Assembly (NCBI RefSeq): GCF_039566955.1 | Contig: NZ_CP154796.1 | Coordinates: 5,766,001-5,830,000 of the forward strand | From: Micromonospora sp. DSM 45708 | Lineage (GTDB): Bacteria > Actinomycetota > Actinomycetes > Mycobacteriales > Micromonosporaceae | Direction: 5' to 3' | Length of the DNA stretch: 64,000 nt | Shown here: positions 32,613-41,193 of the stretch, piece by piece | Layout of the letters: each line of letters opens with the position of its first letter | Position numbering within the stretch: the stretch's first letter is position 1 | Program-made: the position numbers and the translations under genes | Notes under the pieces: generated by a model | Told to the model about the DNA's origin: nothing | The model's input: only the letters and a program-made list of their open reading frames with translations | Database searches by the model: none

Positions 32613-33896
32613 GTGAGCACGCCGAACCGGGTCTACATCGCTCGACTCGCCGGAGTCGCCGTCTTCGACCCGAACGGCGACCAGGTGGGCCGCGTCCGCG
32701 ACGCGGTCGCCCGGATGCGTCCGACCCAACGACCGCCTGAGGTGGTGGGGCTGGTCGCCGAGATGCCAATGCGGCGCCGCATCTTCCTCTCCATCAACCG
32801 GATCACCTCGATCGACCCGGACGCCGTGGTGCTCGGCAGCGGCACGCTCAACCTGCGCCGGTTCGAGAAGCGACCGAATGAGCTGCTGGTGCTCCAGGAA
32901 CTGCTCGACCGGCGGGTCCAGCTCGAGGGCGGGCAGGCCGGCTCGGTGGTGGACGTCGCCATGGAGCACAGCCGCGGCGGCGAGTGGGCGCTGACCCGGG
33001 TCGCCGTCCGCGAGCAGACCGGCCGGCTCACCCGCCGCGGCCACCTGCACCAGGTCGAGTGGGACCGGGTCCGCGGCCTCGGCGCGGTGGGCGACAACAA
33101 CCGGGGTACGGCCAACCTGCTCGCCGTGCTGGAGGACATGCGCCCGGCCGACCTGGCCAACGCGCTCCAGGACCTGCCCGACGCCCGACGCAACGAGGTG
33201 GCCGCCGCGCTCGACGACGAGCGTCTCGCCGACGTGCTCAGCGAGCTGCCCGAGCGCGACCAGGTGGAGATCCTGGCCGCGCTGGACCGGGAACGGGCCG
33301 CCGACGTGCTGGAGGAGATGGATCCGGACGACGCCGCCGACCTGCTCAACGAGTTGCCCCCGCCGGAGCAGGACGTGCTGCTCGACCTGATGGAGCCGGA
33401 CGAGGCCGACCCGGTGCGCCAGCTGTTGCGGTACGCCTCGGGCACCGCCGGCAGCGTGATGACCTCCGAGCCGGTGATCCTGCCACCGGACGCCACCGTC
33501 GCCGAGGCCCTGGCCCGGATCCGGGAGGTGCAGCTCTCGCCCGCCGTGGCCGCGCAGGTCTTCGTGACCCGCGCGCCGTTGACCACGCCGACCGGGCGTT
33601 ACCTGGGTATGGTTCACTTCCAGCGGTTGCTCCGCGAGCCCCCGGCCGACCTGCTCGGCGGGATCGTGGTCAACGACATCGACCCGCTCCGGACGTCCAC
33701 CCCGCTGACCGAGATCACCCGCCGGATGGCCACCTACGACATGGTGGGCATGCCGGTGGTGGACCGGAGCAACCGGCTGGTCGGCGCCGTCACGGTGGAC
33801 GACGTGCTGGACCATTCCCTGCCGCGCGACTGGCGGGACCGGGACGCGGCACCGACCCCGTCCGCCACCGACGACGGGACCGTGGACGATGAGTGA
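32613..33896 (+). CDS. Soluble PRC-barrel/MgtE-N/CBS protein
   Basis: 427 residues, no transmembrane segment. An N-terminal PRC-barrel-like domain (to about residue 130) is followed by the MgtE N-domain repeats (DMRPADLANALQDLP, DPDDAADLLNELPPPEQDVLLDLM) and two CBS domains (VMTSEPVILPPDATVAEAL; MVGMPVVDRSNRLVGAVTVDDVLDH). This is the Mg2+-sensing part of MgtE channels without the pore. From memory M. tuberculosis Rv1232c has the same build. GTG 32613. It overlaps the DUF1003 gene by 8 nt. Confidence 0.92.
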   Translation: MSTPNRVYIARLAGVAVFDPNGDQVGRVRDAVARMRPTQRPPEVVGLVAEMPMRRRIFLSINRITSIDPDAVVLGSGTLNLRRFEKRPNELLVLQELLDRRVQLEGGQAGSVVDVAMEHSRGGEWALTRVAVREQTGRLTRRGHLHQVEWDRVRGLGAVGDNNRGTANLLAVLEDMRPADLANALQDLPDARRNEVAAALDDERLADVLSELPERDQVEILAALDRERAADVLEEMDPDDAADLLNELPPPEQDVLLDLMEPDEADPVRQLLRYASGTAGSVMTSEPVILPPDATVAEALARIREVQLSPAVAAQVFVTRAPLTTPTGRYLGMVHFQRLLREPPADLLGGIVVNDIDPLRTSTPLTEITRRMATYDMVGMPVVDRSNRLVGAVTVDDVLDHSLPRDWRDRDAAPTPSATDDGTVDDE

Positions 33897-34518
33897 GCAG
33901 CGACGCGGCGAGCGGCTCGACCAGCCACGCGCCCCCCGGGGCCTGCACCTGCCCCGGATCGACGCGGATTCCTTCGGCCGTTGGGCCGAGGGCATCGCCC
34001 GGGGCATGGGCACGGCCAACTTCCTGGTCTACATGACGCTGATCCTGGCCGCCTGGTTCCTGTGGAACACGCTGGCCCCGGCGCACCTGCGGTTCGACCC
34101 GTACACGTTCACGTTCCTGACCCTGGTGCTCTCCCTCCAGGCCTCGTACGCCGCCCCGCTGATCCTGCTCGCGCAGAACCGGCAGGCGGACCGGGACCGG
34201 GTCTCGCTGGACGAGGACCGGCGGCGGGCCACCATGCAGAAGGCCGACACGGAATACCTGGCCCGGGAGATCGCCGCGCTACGGATCGCGATGGGGGAGG
34301 TGGCGACCCGGGACTTCCTCCGCTCCGAGCTGACCCGGCTGGCCGAGGAGCTGGACGAGGCGGCCGAGCGGCGGCGCAAGCTGCAACGGCGGCAGCACGA
34401 GCGGGGACAGCAGGACCGAGGGGCGCGGCGACCGCCCGGTGGCGGCCCGCTCGACGAGCCCCGCGACGAGCTCGACGGTGACCACGCCCACGACGTCCGC
34501 CACCAGAGCCCGACGTAG
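33889..34518 (+). CDS. DUF1003 membrane protein
   Basis: 209 residues. Two transmembrane helices: MTLILAAWFLWNTLAP and FLTLVLSLQASYAAPLILLAQNRQADRDR, the DUF1003 signature. A coiled-coil tail (IAALRIAMGEVATRDFLRSELTRLAEELDEAAERRRKLQRRQ) and an acidic end follow. Function unknown. Coupled to the soluble MgtE-N/CBS gene by an 8-nt overlap, suggesting a membrane partner of a Mg2+ sensor. Confidence 0.92.
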   Translation: MSEQRRGERLDQPRAPRGLHLPRIDADSFGRWAEGIARGMGTANFLVYMTLILAAWFLWNTLAPAHLRFDPYTFTFLTLVLSLQASYAAPLILLAQNRQADRDRVSLDEDRRRATMQKADTEYLAREIAALRIAMGEVATRDFLRSELTRLAEELDEAAERRRKLQRRQHERGQQDRGARRPPGGGPLDEPRDELDGDHAHDVRHQSPT

Positions 34519-34528
34519 CATTACGGGC

Positions 34529-35674
34529 ATGTCAGCACCCGTCAGCACCGTCTCCGACGCGATCCAGGCCGCGCTGGCCACCGTCAACGACCCGGAGATC
34601 CGCCGGCCGATCACCGAACTCGGCATGGTCCGCTCCGCGGAGCGGGACGACGACGGCGTGGTGCGGGTGGAGCTGCTGCTCACCGTGGCCGGCTGCCCGC
34701 TGAAGGACAAGCTGCGTACCGACATCACCGCCGCGGTCGGGGCGGTGCCCGGGGTGAGCCACGTCGAGATCATCTTCGGGGTGATGAGCCCGGAGCAGCG
34801 CCAGGAGTTGCAGTCGAAGCTGCGCGGCGGTGGCACCGCCGAGCCGGTGATCCCGTTCGCCCAGCCCGGCTCGCGGACCCGCGTCTACGCGGTGGCCAGC
34901 GGCAAGGGCGGCGTCGGCAAGTCCAGCGTCACGGTCAACCTGGCCGCCGCGCTGGCCGCCCGCGGCCTGTCGGTCGGCGTGGTGGACGCCGACATCTACG
35001 GCCACTCGGTGCCGCGCATGCTCGGCGCCGACGGCGCGCCGACCCGGGTCGAGGACATGATCATGCCGCCGCAGTCGCACGGCGTGAAGGTCATCTCGAT
35101 CGGCATGTTCACCCCCGGCAACGCGGCGGTGGTCTGGCGCGGCCCGATGCTGCACCGCGCGCTCCAGCAGTTCCTCGCCGACGTCTACTGGGGCGACCTG
35201 GACGTCCTCCTGCTCGACCTGCCGCCGGGCACCGGCGACATCGCGATCTCGGTGGCCCAACTGCTGCCGAACGCGGAGATCCTGGTGGTCACCACCCCGC
35301 AGGCAGCCGCCGCCGAGGTGGCCGAGCGGGCCGGCGCCATCGCGTTGCAGACCCACCAGCGGGTGGTCGGTGTGATCGAGAACATGTCCTGGCTCGAACT
35401 GCCGGACGGTTCCCGGATGGAGGTCTTCGGTGCCGGCGGCGGTGCCGCGGTGGCCGAGTCGCTGACCCGGACCATCGGCGCGCAGGTGCCGGTGCTGGGG
35501 CAGATCCCGATGGACACCCGGGTCCGCGAGGGCGGCGACGCCGGCCAGCCGATCGTGCTGACCCAGCCGGACGCGCCGGCCGCGAAGGCCATGTTCGAGG
35601 TGGCCGACCGGCTCGCCGTACGCCGCGAGTCCCTGCTCGGCAAGCCGCTCGGCCTCAAGCCCGCCGGCCGCTGA
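34529..35674 (+). CDS. mrp: Mrp/ApbC-type iron-sulfur carrier ATPase
   Basis: 381 residues. N-terminal DUF59 (MIP18-like) domain (residues 1-90), then the P-loop VASGKGGVGKSS and DLDVLLLDLPPGTGDIAIS. It carries Fe-S clusters to apoproteins in the cytoplasm. The CxxC found in many Mrp proteins is not visible; M. tuberculosis Mrp (Rv1229c) is the closest in my memory. ATG 34529. It lies 10 nt after the DUF1003 stop, so the three genes from 32613 probably form an operon. A terminator hairpin follows. Confidence 0.95.
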   Translation: MSAPVSTVSDAIQAALATVNDPEIRRPITELGMVRSAERDDDGVVRVELLLTVAGCPLKDKLRTDITAAVGAVPGVSHVEIIFGVMSPEQRQELQSKLRGGGTAEPVIPFAQPGSRTRVYAVASGKGGVGKSSVTVNLAAALAARGLSVGVVDADIYGHSVPRMLGADGAPTRVEDMIMPPQSHGVKVISIGMFTPGNAAVVWRGPMLHRALQQFLADVYWGDLDVLLLDLPPGTGDIAISVAQLLPNAEILVVTTPQAAAAEVAERAGAIALQTHQRVVGVIENMSWLELPDGSRMEVFGAGGGAAVAESLTRTIGAQVPVLGQIPMDTRVREGGDAGQPIVLTQPDAPAAKAMFEVADRLAVRRESLLGKPLGLKPAGR

Positions 35675-35682
35675 CCCACTTC

Positions 35683-35723
35683 CCTGACCCCTCCCCCGCG
35701 GATCCCGTGGGGTGGGGGTCAGG
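35683..35723. terminator. Imperfect 19-bp hairpin between mrp and tatB
   Basis: CCTGACCCCTCCCCCGCGG (35683-35701) pairs with CCGTGGGGTGGGGGTCAGG (35705-35723), with three non-Watson-Crick positions and a 3-nt loop. It includes the tatB stop codon. Likely terminates both convergent genes. Confidence 0.7.
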
Positions 35724-36153
35724 TGGCGTCGTCGTAGGAGGGGCGGGGGGCGGGGGCAGGCGGGGTGGCGGGGGCGGTCGGGGTCGCCACCGCCGGGCGG
35801 GCGGTGGGGTTCCGCAGGTCCGCGGCCTTGGCCACGTCCTTCAGCTCGTCGTGCACGCCGGTGACGTCCGAGCGCAGGTTGTCGTACATGCTCTGGAGCG
35901 GCTTCCGGATCGCCTGCTCGTCGTCCTCGCTGAGCAGGTGCTTGCGGATGAACGCCTTCGGGTGCAGATCCTCCAGTTGGATGTCCGTCCCCAGCTCGCG
36001 ACTCAGGTCGCCGGTCGCGTTCCGCGCCATGTTCCGCAGGTTGCGCACCATCCGCAGGCCGTCGTTGATCACGTTGGGCAGCCGGTCCCCGAAGATCAAC
36101 AACGCCAGGAGCAGCAGGGCGCCGATCTCCCACCAGTTCAGGTTCTCGAACAC
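35719..36153 (-). CDS. tatB: Sec-independent translocase TatB
   Basis: 144 residues. One N-terminal transmembrane helix (WEIGALLLLALLIFGDRLP) with the Phe-Gly-(Asp)-x-x-Leu-Pro hinge, then an amphipathic helix (VINDGLRMVRNLRNMA) and a long acidic-basic cytoplasmic tail. It recognises twin-arginine signal peptides with TatC. GTG 36153 has GGAG nearby. It lies 72 nt downstream of the htrA-like gene on the same strand, likely one operon as in Mtb (Rv1223-Rv1224). Confidence 0.95.
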   Translation of the reverse strand: MFENLNWWEIGALLLLALLIFGDRLPNVINDGLRMVRNLRNMARNATGDLSRELGTDIQLEDLHPKAFIRKHLLSEDDEQAIRKPLQSMYDNLRSDVTGVHDELKDVAKAADLRNPTARPAVATPTAPATPPAPAPRPSYDDAT

Positions 36154-36225
36154 TCCGGCCTCCTCGTCCGTGTCAGGGCAAGACTACGCACGGAAGGCGG
36201 CCCTCCGGGAGGGGGTCGCCGGTCC

Positions 36226-37518
36226 TCACTTCGCGTCCGCGGCGAGCGTCACCGAGGTGTTCTGCCGGGCCGACCCGCGCCGGTACTCCACCGTCACCAC
36301 CGAACCCGGCGCGTACTTGCGCACCAGCGCCACCAGGTCGGTCGGATCGGTCATCGGGTGGTTGTCCAGCCGGAGGACCACGTCCCCGGTGCGCATCCCG
36401 GCCGCCGCCGCCGGGCCGGCCGGCTCGACGGCGTTGAGCCGCACCCCGCCGCCGGTGGCGCCGGTGCCGCCGACCTGGGCCCCGATCACCGTACGCCGGG
36501 CCTTGCCGGTGCCGATGATCTCCTCGGTGACGCGCTTGGCCTGGTTGATCGGGATGGCGAAGGCGAGCCCGATGTTGCCGGCCTCCTGCCCGTCGGCCAC
36601 CAACGACTTGATCGTCGAGTTCACGCCGACCACCCGCCCCGCCCCGTCCACCAGCGGGCCGCCGGAGTTGCCGTGGTTGACCGCGGCGTCGGTCTGGATC
36701 GCCGCGTAGTAGCGGGTCGGTCCGCCCGGCTCACCCGCCTGCATGGTGCGGTCCAGCGCGCTGACGATGCCGGCGGTGACCGTGTTGGCGAGCGACAGCG
36801 GCGAGCCCATGGCGAGCACCGGGTCGCCCACCGCGAGCGCGTCCGAGTCGCCGAACTGCACCGGCGTCAGCCCGCTCCGGGTGACCTTGATGACCGCGAT
36901 GTCCGACTCCGGGTCCTGCCCGACCACCGTGCCGGCGGCGGTGCTGCCGTCGTTGAAGACCACCGTGGCCCGGCCCGGGCCGTCCGCGACCACGTGGTCG
37001 TTGGTGACGATGTGCCCGTCGGTGCTCACCACGAAGCCGGAGCCCTCGCTGGTGCCGCCGAGACTGGCCACCCGGATGGTGACCACGCTGGGCAGCACCC
37101 GCTCGGCGACCCCGGCCAGCGACTCCGGCTTGCGCTGGGCGAGCGCCGGGGCCTGCCCGGCCTGCGCGCCCAGCGTCGGCACGTTGCCGCCGCGCAGGAA
37201 GGCGTAGGTCAGGGCGCTGCCCAGTGAGCCGGCCAGCAGCGCGGTGATCAGCGAGATCAGCACCACCTGGCGCAGCCCCGGCCGGGTCGGCGCGTCCGGG
37301 TCGGTGACCGGCTCCGGCTCACCCGCACCGGCGGGCGCGGCGGCCGGGACCACCACGGCCGCGGGCGCGTACGGGTCCCGCCACGGGTCGGCCAGCGCGT
37401 CGGACCACCAGGGCGACGTCGTGCCACCCCCGGCGCTCGGCGGTGGCTGCCCGGGCACCGGCCCTCCCACCGGTGCGCCGGACCCGCCGGGCCGGCGCCA
37501 GTCCCAGCCGTCGGTCAC
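36226..37518 (-). CDS. HtrA/DegP-like serine protease with PDZ domain
   Basis: 430 residues. A Pro/Gly-rich cytoplasmic head is followed by one transmembrane helix (residues 83-108), a trypsin-like domain and a C-terminal PDZ domain (GVRLNAVEPAGPAAAAGMRTGDVVLRLD). Catalytic triad: His175 (TNDHV), Asp206 (ESDIAV), Ser285 (GNSGGPL). It degrades or refolds damaged envelope proteins outside the cytoplasmic membrane. GTG 37518 is chosen over 37533 because GGGAGG lies about 7 nt upstream. Neighbour of tatB and divergent from the O-methyltransferase. Confidence 0.94.
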   Translation of the reverse strand: MTDGWDWRRPGGSGAPVGGPVPGQPPPSAGGGTTSPWWSDALADPWRDPYAPAAVVVPAAAPAGAGEPEPVTDPDAPTRPGLRQVVLISLITALLAGSLGSALTYAFLRGGNVPTLGAQAGQAPALAQRKPESLAGVAERVLPSVVTIRVASLGGTSEGSGFVVSTDGHIVTNDHVVADGPGRATVVFNDGSTAAGTVVGQDPESDIAVIKVTRSGLTPVQFGDSDALAVGDPVLAMGSPLSLANTVTAGIVSALDRTMQAGEPGGPTRYYAAIQTDAAVNHGNSGGPLVDGAGRVVGVNSTIKSLVADGQEAGNIGLAFAIPINQAKRVTEEIIGTGKARRTVIGAQVGGTGATGGGVRLNAVEPAGPAAAAGMRTGDVVLRLDNHPMTDPTDLVALVRKYAPGSVVTVEYRRGSARQNTSVTLAADAK

Positions 37519-37747
37519 GTCCGTGCCTCCCACATTCGTCCCGCGCGCCCCGCGCCGGACGTCGGCGGAGCCGGACGACCGAGACGCGCGGGACCCATCC
37601 AGGATTGCACGGATGTCCCGGGTGGAGTCAGGGGTTGCCGGCCGTGATCGCCCGAGGGGCCGCCTCGCGGCTGCGCGCGTACCGGCTCGCCTCTACGCTC
37701 ACAGTGCCAACCGACCCTCGTACCAGCCCGCCCCCAGGAGGTGCCCC

Positions 37748-38398
37748 ATCGCCACGGTCGCCGGTCCCGGCGGTTCGACGGCCCAGGCGTTGCAGTTCGC
37801 CGAGTCGTACGTCACCGAGGACATCGTGCTGCGCACGGCCCGCGCCCTCGCCCACGAGGTGGGTGTGGAGGCGGTGACGCCCGGCGCCGGTGCCGCGCTG
37901 CGCCTGCTCGCCGCCGCCGGCAACGCCCGCGCGGTGGTGGAGATCGGCACCGGCACCGGGGTCAGCGGCGTGTGGCTGCTGCGCGGCATGCGCCCCGACG
38001 GCGTGCTCACCACGATCGACGTGGAGGTGGAATACCAGCGCATCGCCCGGCGGCTGTTCCAGGAGGCGGGCTTCCCGTCGGGGCGTACCCGGATCATCAC
38101 CGGTCGGGCGCTCGACGTGCTGCCGCGTCTCGCGGACGGCGTCTACGACCTGGTCTTCGCGGACGCGCCGGGGCCCGGCTTCGCGGCGTACGTGGACGCG
38201 GCGCTGCGCCTGCTGCGCCCCGGCGGGGTGCTCGCCCTCAACGGCGCGTTGGCCGCCGGCCGGATCGGTGATCCGGCCGCGCGGGACGTGGAGACGGTGA
38301 CGGTGCGGGAGACCATCAAGGCGATCCGCGAGTCGGAGCACTGGGTGCCCGCGCTGCTGCCGGTCGGCCACGGGCTGCTCGCCGCCGTGAAGAGCTGA
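37748..38398 (+). CDS. SAM-dependent O-methyltransferase with probable AUC start
   Basis: 216 residues. Rv1220c-type class I methyltransferase: VVEIGTGTGVSGVWLLRGM (SAM loop), TTIDVEVEYQRIARRLF and LVFADAPGPGFAAYVDAALRLLRPGG with acidic SAM/metal residues. No in-frame ATG, GTG or TTG lies at the natural start. An ideal AGGAGG (37736-37741) is 6 nt before ATC at 37748, and family homology starts there, so translation may begin at AUC. The first in-frame conventional start, TTG, is about 15 codons further in. Divergent from htrA with no sigma-factor gene between. Confidence 0.85.
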   Translation: MATVAGPGGSTAQALQFAESYVTEDIVLRTARALAHEVGVEAVTPGAGAALRLLAAAGNARAVVEIGTGTGVSGVWLLRGMRPDGVLTTIDVEVEYQRIARRLFQEAGFPSGRTRIITGRALDVLPRLADGVYDLVFADAPGPGFAAYVDAALRLLRPGGVLALNGALAAGRIGDPAARDVETVTVRETIKAIRESEHWVPALLPVGHGLLAAVKS

Positions 38399-38408
38399 CG
38401 CCGCCCGG

Positions 38409-39869
38409 TCAGCCCAGCGTCGCCAGCCAGCGCAGCAACCCGCGTACGCCCCAGCCGGTGGCGCCCTTAACCAGCTCGCCGTGCACGTCGTCGGACCAGG
38501 ACGGGGCGGACATGTCCAGGTGCGCCCAGCGGTCCCGCCGGTCGCCGGTGAACTCGCGGAGGAAGAGCGCGGCCACCACCGAGCCGGCGCCCCGGGCCGG
38601 GGAGCTGTGCAGGTCGGCGACGTCGCTGGCCAGGTATTCCAGGTAGTCGTCGGGGAGCGGCATCCGCCAGGCCCGCTCGCCGGCCGCGGTGATCGCGGCC
38701 AGCAGGTCGCCGGCCAGGTCGTCGTCGTCGGCGTAGAGCGCGGCGTGCCGCTTGCCCAGGGCGACCGCGTTCGCGCCGGTCAGGGTGGCCAGGTCGACCA
38801 GCAGGTCGGGCTTCAGCTCCCGGACCGCGTACGCCAGCGCGTCGGCGAGCACCAGCCGCCCCTCGGCGTCGGAGTTGGTGCTCTCGCTGGTCAGCCCGCC
38901 GTAGTGGCGGATCACGTCGCCGGGGCGGAACGCGGAGCCGCTGACCATGTTCTCGGCCAGCGGGGCCAGCGTGGTGACCCGGACCGGCAGGCGCAGCGCG
39001 GCGGCGCCCAGCGTCGCGGCGACCACGGCGGCGGCGCCGGCCATGTCCTTGCGCATCAGTTTCATGGCCGGGACCGGCTTGATCGAGATGCCGCCGGTGT
39101 CGAACGTGATGCCCTTGCCCACCAGCACCACGTGGGTACGCGCACCGGCTGGCCGCCAGTCCAGCTCGACCAGGCGCGGCCCCTGGGCGGAGCCGCCGCC
39201 GACGGCCAGGATGCCGCCGAAGCCCTCGGCCGACAGCTCCTCCGGGCCACGCACGCGCAGGTGCAGGTCGGGCCGGCCGGCGGCGGCACCGGCCACCTGG
39301 TCGGCGAACCACGCCGGATGCTTGGTCGAGGACGGGGTGTTCGTCAGGTCACGGGCCAGCCGCGTCATCTCGGCGGTGATCCGGGCCGCGGCCAGCGTGT
39401 CGGCGAGCGCGTCCGGGTCGGCCACCAGCACGTCCACCCGGGCCAGGGCGGGCCGCGCGCCGGCTTCGGTGAGCCGGAACCGGTAGGCGCCGAGCAGCAG
39501 TCCCTCGGCCAGGCCGCGCAGCGCCGCCTCGGACCCGTCGGGAATCGAGATCGTGATCTGTGTCTCATCCTTGGCGGCGCGGGCCAGTGCCGCGCCTGCG
39601 GAGCGCCAGCCCGGCTCGTCGCCGTCGCCGACGCCGAGCAGCCAGAGCCGGCCCGGGACGCCACCGGGGCGCAGGTGTTCGCGGACCTCGCCGGCGGCGC
39701 CGGTGAGGCGGGCGGCGGGCAGCAGCGCGGTCGCCTCGGCCCGGACGTCGTCACCGGGTGGCACGGCGGTCGGGAGCAGCGCCGGCGGGGCGTCCGGCCC
39801 ACCGGGACGAACGGGCAGGACGAGGGCGTCGGGTCGCGTCGACCCGCTCACCAGACGAATGGCCAGCAC
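38409..39869 (-). CDS. Leucyl aminopeptidase (M17)
   Basis: 486 residues. The N-terminal macro-like domain is followed by the catalytic domain with VGKGITFDTGGISIKP and NSDAEGRLVLADAL, the M17 signature holding Zn/Mn ligands. It removes N-terminal amino acids from peptides as a cytoplasmic hexamer. GTG 39869 is chosen with GGAGG 11 nt upstream. It is convergent with the O-methyltransferase gene; the DUF3117 gene lies upstream on the same strand, separated by a terminator. Confidence 0.95.
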   Translation of the reverse strand: MLAIRLVSGSTRPDALVLPVRPGGPDAPPALLPTAVPPGDDVRAEATALLPAARLTGAAGEVREHLRPGGVPGRLWLLGVGDGDEPGWRSAGAALARAAKDETQITISIPDGSEAALRGLAEGLLLGAYRFRLTEAGARPALARVDVLVADPDALADTLAAARITAEMTRLARDLTNTPSSTKHPAWFADQVAGAAAGRPDLHLRVRGPEELSAEGFGGILAVGGGSAQGPRLVELDWRPAGARTHVVLVGKGITFDTGGISIKPVPAMKLMRKDMAGAAAVVAATLGAAALRLPVRVTTLAPLAENMVSGSAFRPGDVIRHYGGLTSESTNSDAEGRLVLADALAYAVRELKPDLLVDLATLTGANAVALGKRHAALYADDDDLAGDLLAAITAAGERAWRMPLPDDYLEYLASDVADLHSSPARGAGSVVAALFLREFTGDRRDRWAHLDMSAPSWSDDVHGELVKGATGWGVRGLLRWLATLG

Positions 39870-39931
39870 GCTGGACCGTACCTCCGAAAACGCTCTAAGC
39901 GGGACGCATTGCCGCTTGCCGGCCGAGGAAG

Positions 39932-39966
39932 GCCCTGAGCCACCGGGCAAGCCGGTGGCTCAGGGC
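39932..39966 (-). terminator. Perfect 15-bp hairpin
   Basis: GCCCTGAGCCACCGG (39932-39946) pairs exactly with 39952-39966, loop GCAAG. It lies after the DUF3117 gene and before the aminopeptidase on the minus strand, so it likely ends the DUF3117 transcript. Confidence 0.8.
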
Positions 39967-40013
39967 AGAACGAACCGTCCGCGCGGCGGACGCCACGCGG
40001 ACCGCTCCTCGAA

Positions 40014-40181
40014 TCAGCCGGCGGCCGCCTTCAGCGCGTCACCCAGCGCGGTGGCCTCGTCGGGAGTCATCTCGACGACGAGCCGGCCACCACCCTCCAG
40101 CGGGACCCGCATGACGATGCCCCGGCCCTCCTTGGTGACTTCCAGCGGACCGTCGCCCGTCCGCGGCTTCATCGCCGCCAT
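40014..40181 (-). CDS. DUF3117 protein (55 aa)
   Basis: 55 residues, highly conserved in actinobacteria (Rv1211 in Mtb from memory): MAAMKPRTGDGPLEVTKEGR, then RVPLEGGGRLVVEMTPDEA. A beta-sheet protein, function unknown. ATG 40181 begins the conserved part; an upstream in-frame extension is not conserved. Neighbours downstream on the same strand: leucyl aminopeptidase. Confidence 0.9.
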   Translation of the reverse strand: MAAMKPRTGDGPLEVTKEGRGIVMRVPLEGGGRLVVEMTPDEATALGDALKAAAG

Positions 40182-40335
40182 GTTGTCTCCCCTCAGACCT
40201 ACGCCAGGGTCGGTGGGTTGCCCCACAGCCACTTCGCCATCGCACCCGCAACAGTCGCGGAGGCGTCGACCAACGATTTTCCCTGATGAACACCGCCGGA
40301 CCCAAACCGAAGCAGCATTGATGTAACAGCATCTA

Positions 40336-40352
40336 GCTTATCCTGGATAGGC
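40336..40352. promoter_or_regulatory. Palindrome before the PaaX-like gene
   Basis: GCTTATCCTGGATAGGC has eight-nucleotide arms around a central T with one mismatch (TATCC/GGATA core). It lies 18 nt before the PaaX ATG, so it may be an autoregulatory operator or overlap the -10 (TATCCT). Confidence 0.55.
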
Positions 40353-40370
40353 CTGTCACAATGTGCGGTC

Positions 40371-41189
40371 ATGCAGGCACGGTCGGCACTCTTCGACCTG
40401 TACGGCGACCACCTCCGCGTCCGGGGTGGCCGTGCACCGGTCGCCGCCCTGGTCAAGCTGCTGGCGCCGCTCGGGATCGCCCCACCGGCGGTACGTACCG
40501 CGGTGTCCCGGATGGTCCGCCAGGGCTGGCTGGAACCACTCCGGCTCGCCTCCGGACCGGGATATTCGATCACCCCGAAAGCGGGTCGTCGACTGGACGA
40601 GGCGGCTTCCCGGATCTACCGGACCGGTCGGCACAGTTGGGACGGACGGTTCGATCTTCTCGTCCTCACGGCGCCCACCTCCCGGCGGGACCGGCAGCGG
40701 CTCGCCGCGAACCTCACCTTCCTGGGCTACGGCACGCTCGACGACTGCACCTGGGTCGCCACCCGCCCCGGCGAGGACGTCGACCTGCTGCTCGCCGAGG
40801 CGGGCGTGCGCTTCGAACGGTTCACCGCCGCGCACGCCGCCGGCACCCCGGGCGCCATGGGCGTGGTCCGTCGGGCCTGGGACCTGGTCGAGATCGGCCG
40901 GGCGTACGAACGCTTCGTCGCCGAACAGAAGCCGCTGCTGTCCGGCGTCACGGTCCGCAGCAGCGACGAGGAGGCGTACGCGGCCCGGTTCCGGCTCGTG
41001 CACGCGTGGCGTACCTTCCTGTTCCGGGACCCGCAACTGCCCCCGGCGCTGCTCCCCGAGCGCTGGCCCGGCACCAGCGCGGCCGGGTTCTTCGACCGGC
41101 ACGCGGCCCGGCTCCGGCCGGCCGCCGACCGGTACGTCGAGCAGTGCCTCGACGCCAGCCACCGCCTCGCCCGACAGAAGGGTCGTTAG
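40371..41189 (+). CDS. PaaX-family transcriptional regulator
   Basis: 272 residues. N-terminal winged helix (LVKLLAPLGIAPPAVRTAVSRMVRQGWLEP) and a C-terminal PaaX domain with FLRD-type region (RTFLFRDPQLPPALLPERWPG). PaaX represses phenylacetate-CoA catabolism genes on binding phenylacetyl-CoA. Here the next gene is an enoyl-CoA hydratase. ATG 40371. The 189-nt upstream region has a palindrome. Confidence 0.92.
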   Translation: MQARSALFDLYGDHLRVRGGRAPVAALVKLLAPLGIAPPAVRTAVSRMVRQGWLEPLRLASGPGYSITPKAGRRLDEAASRIYRTGRHSWDGRFDLLVLTAPTSRRDRQRLAANLTFLGYGTLDDCTWVATRPGEDVDLLLAEAGVRFERFTAAHAAGTPGAMGVVRRAWDLVEIGRAYERFVAEQKPLLSGVTVRSSDEEAYAARFRLVHAWRTFLFRDPQLPPALLPERWPGTSAAGFFDRHAARLRPAADRYVEQCLDASHRLARQKGR

Positions 41190-41193
41190 AAAC

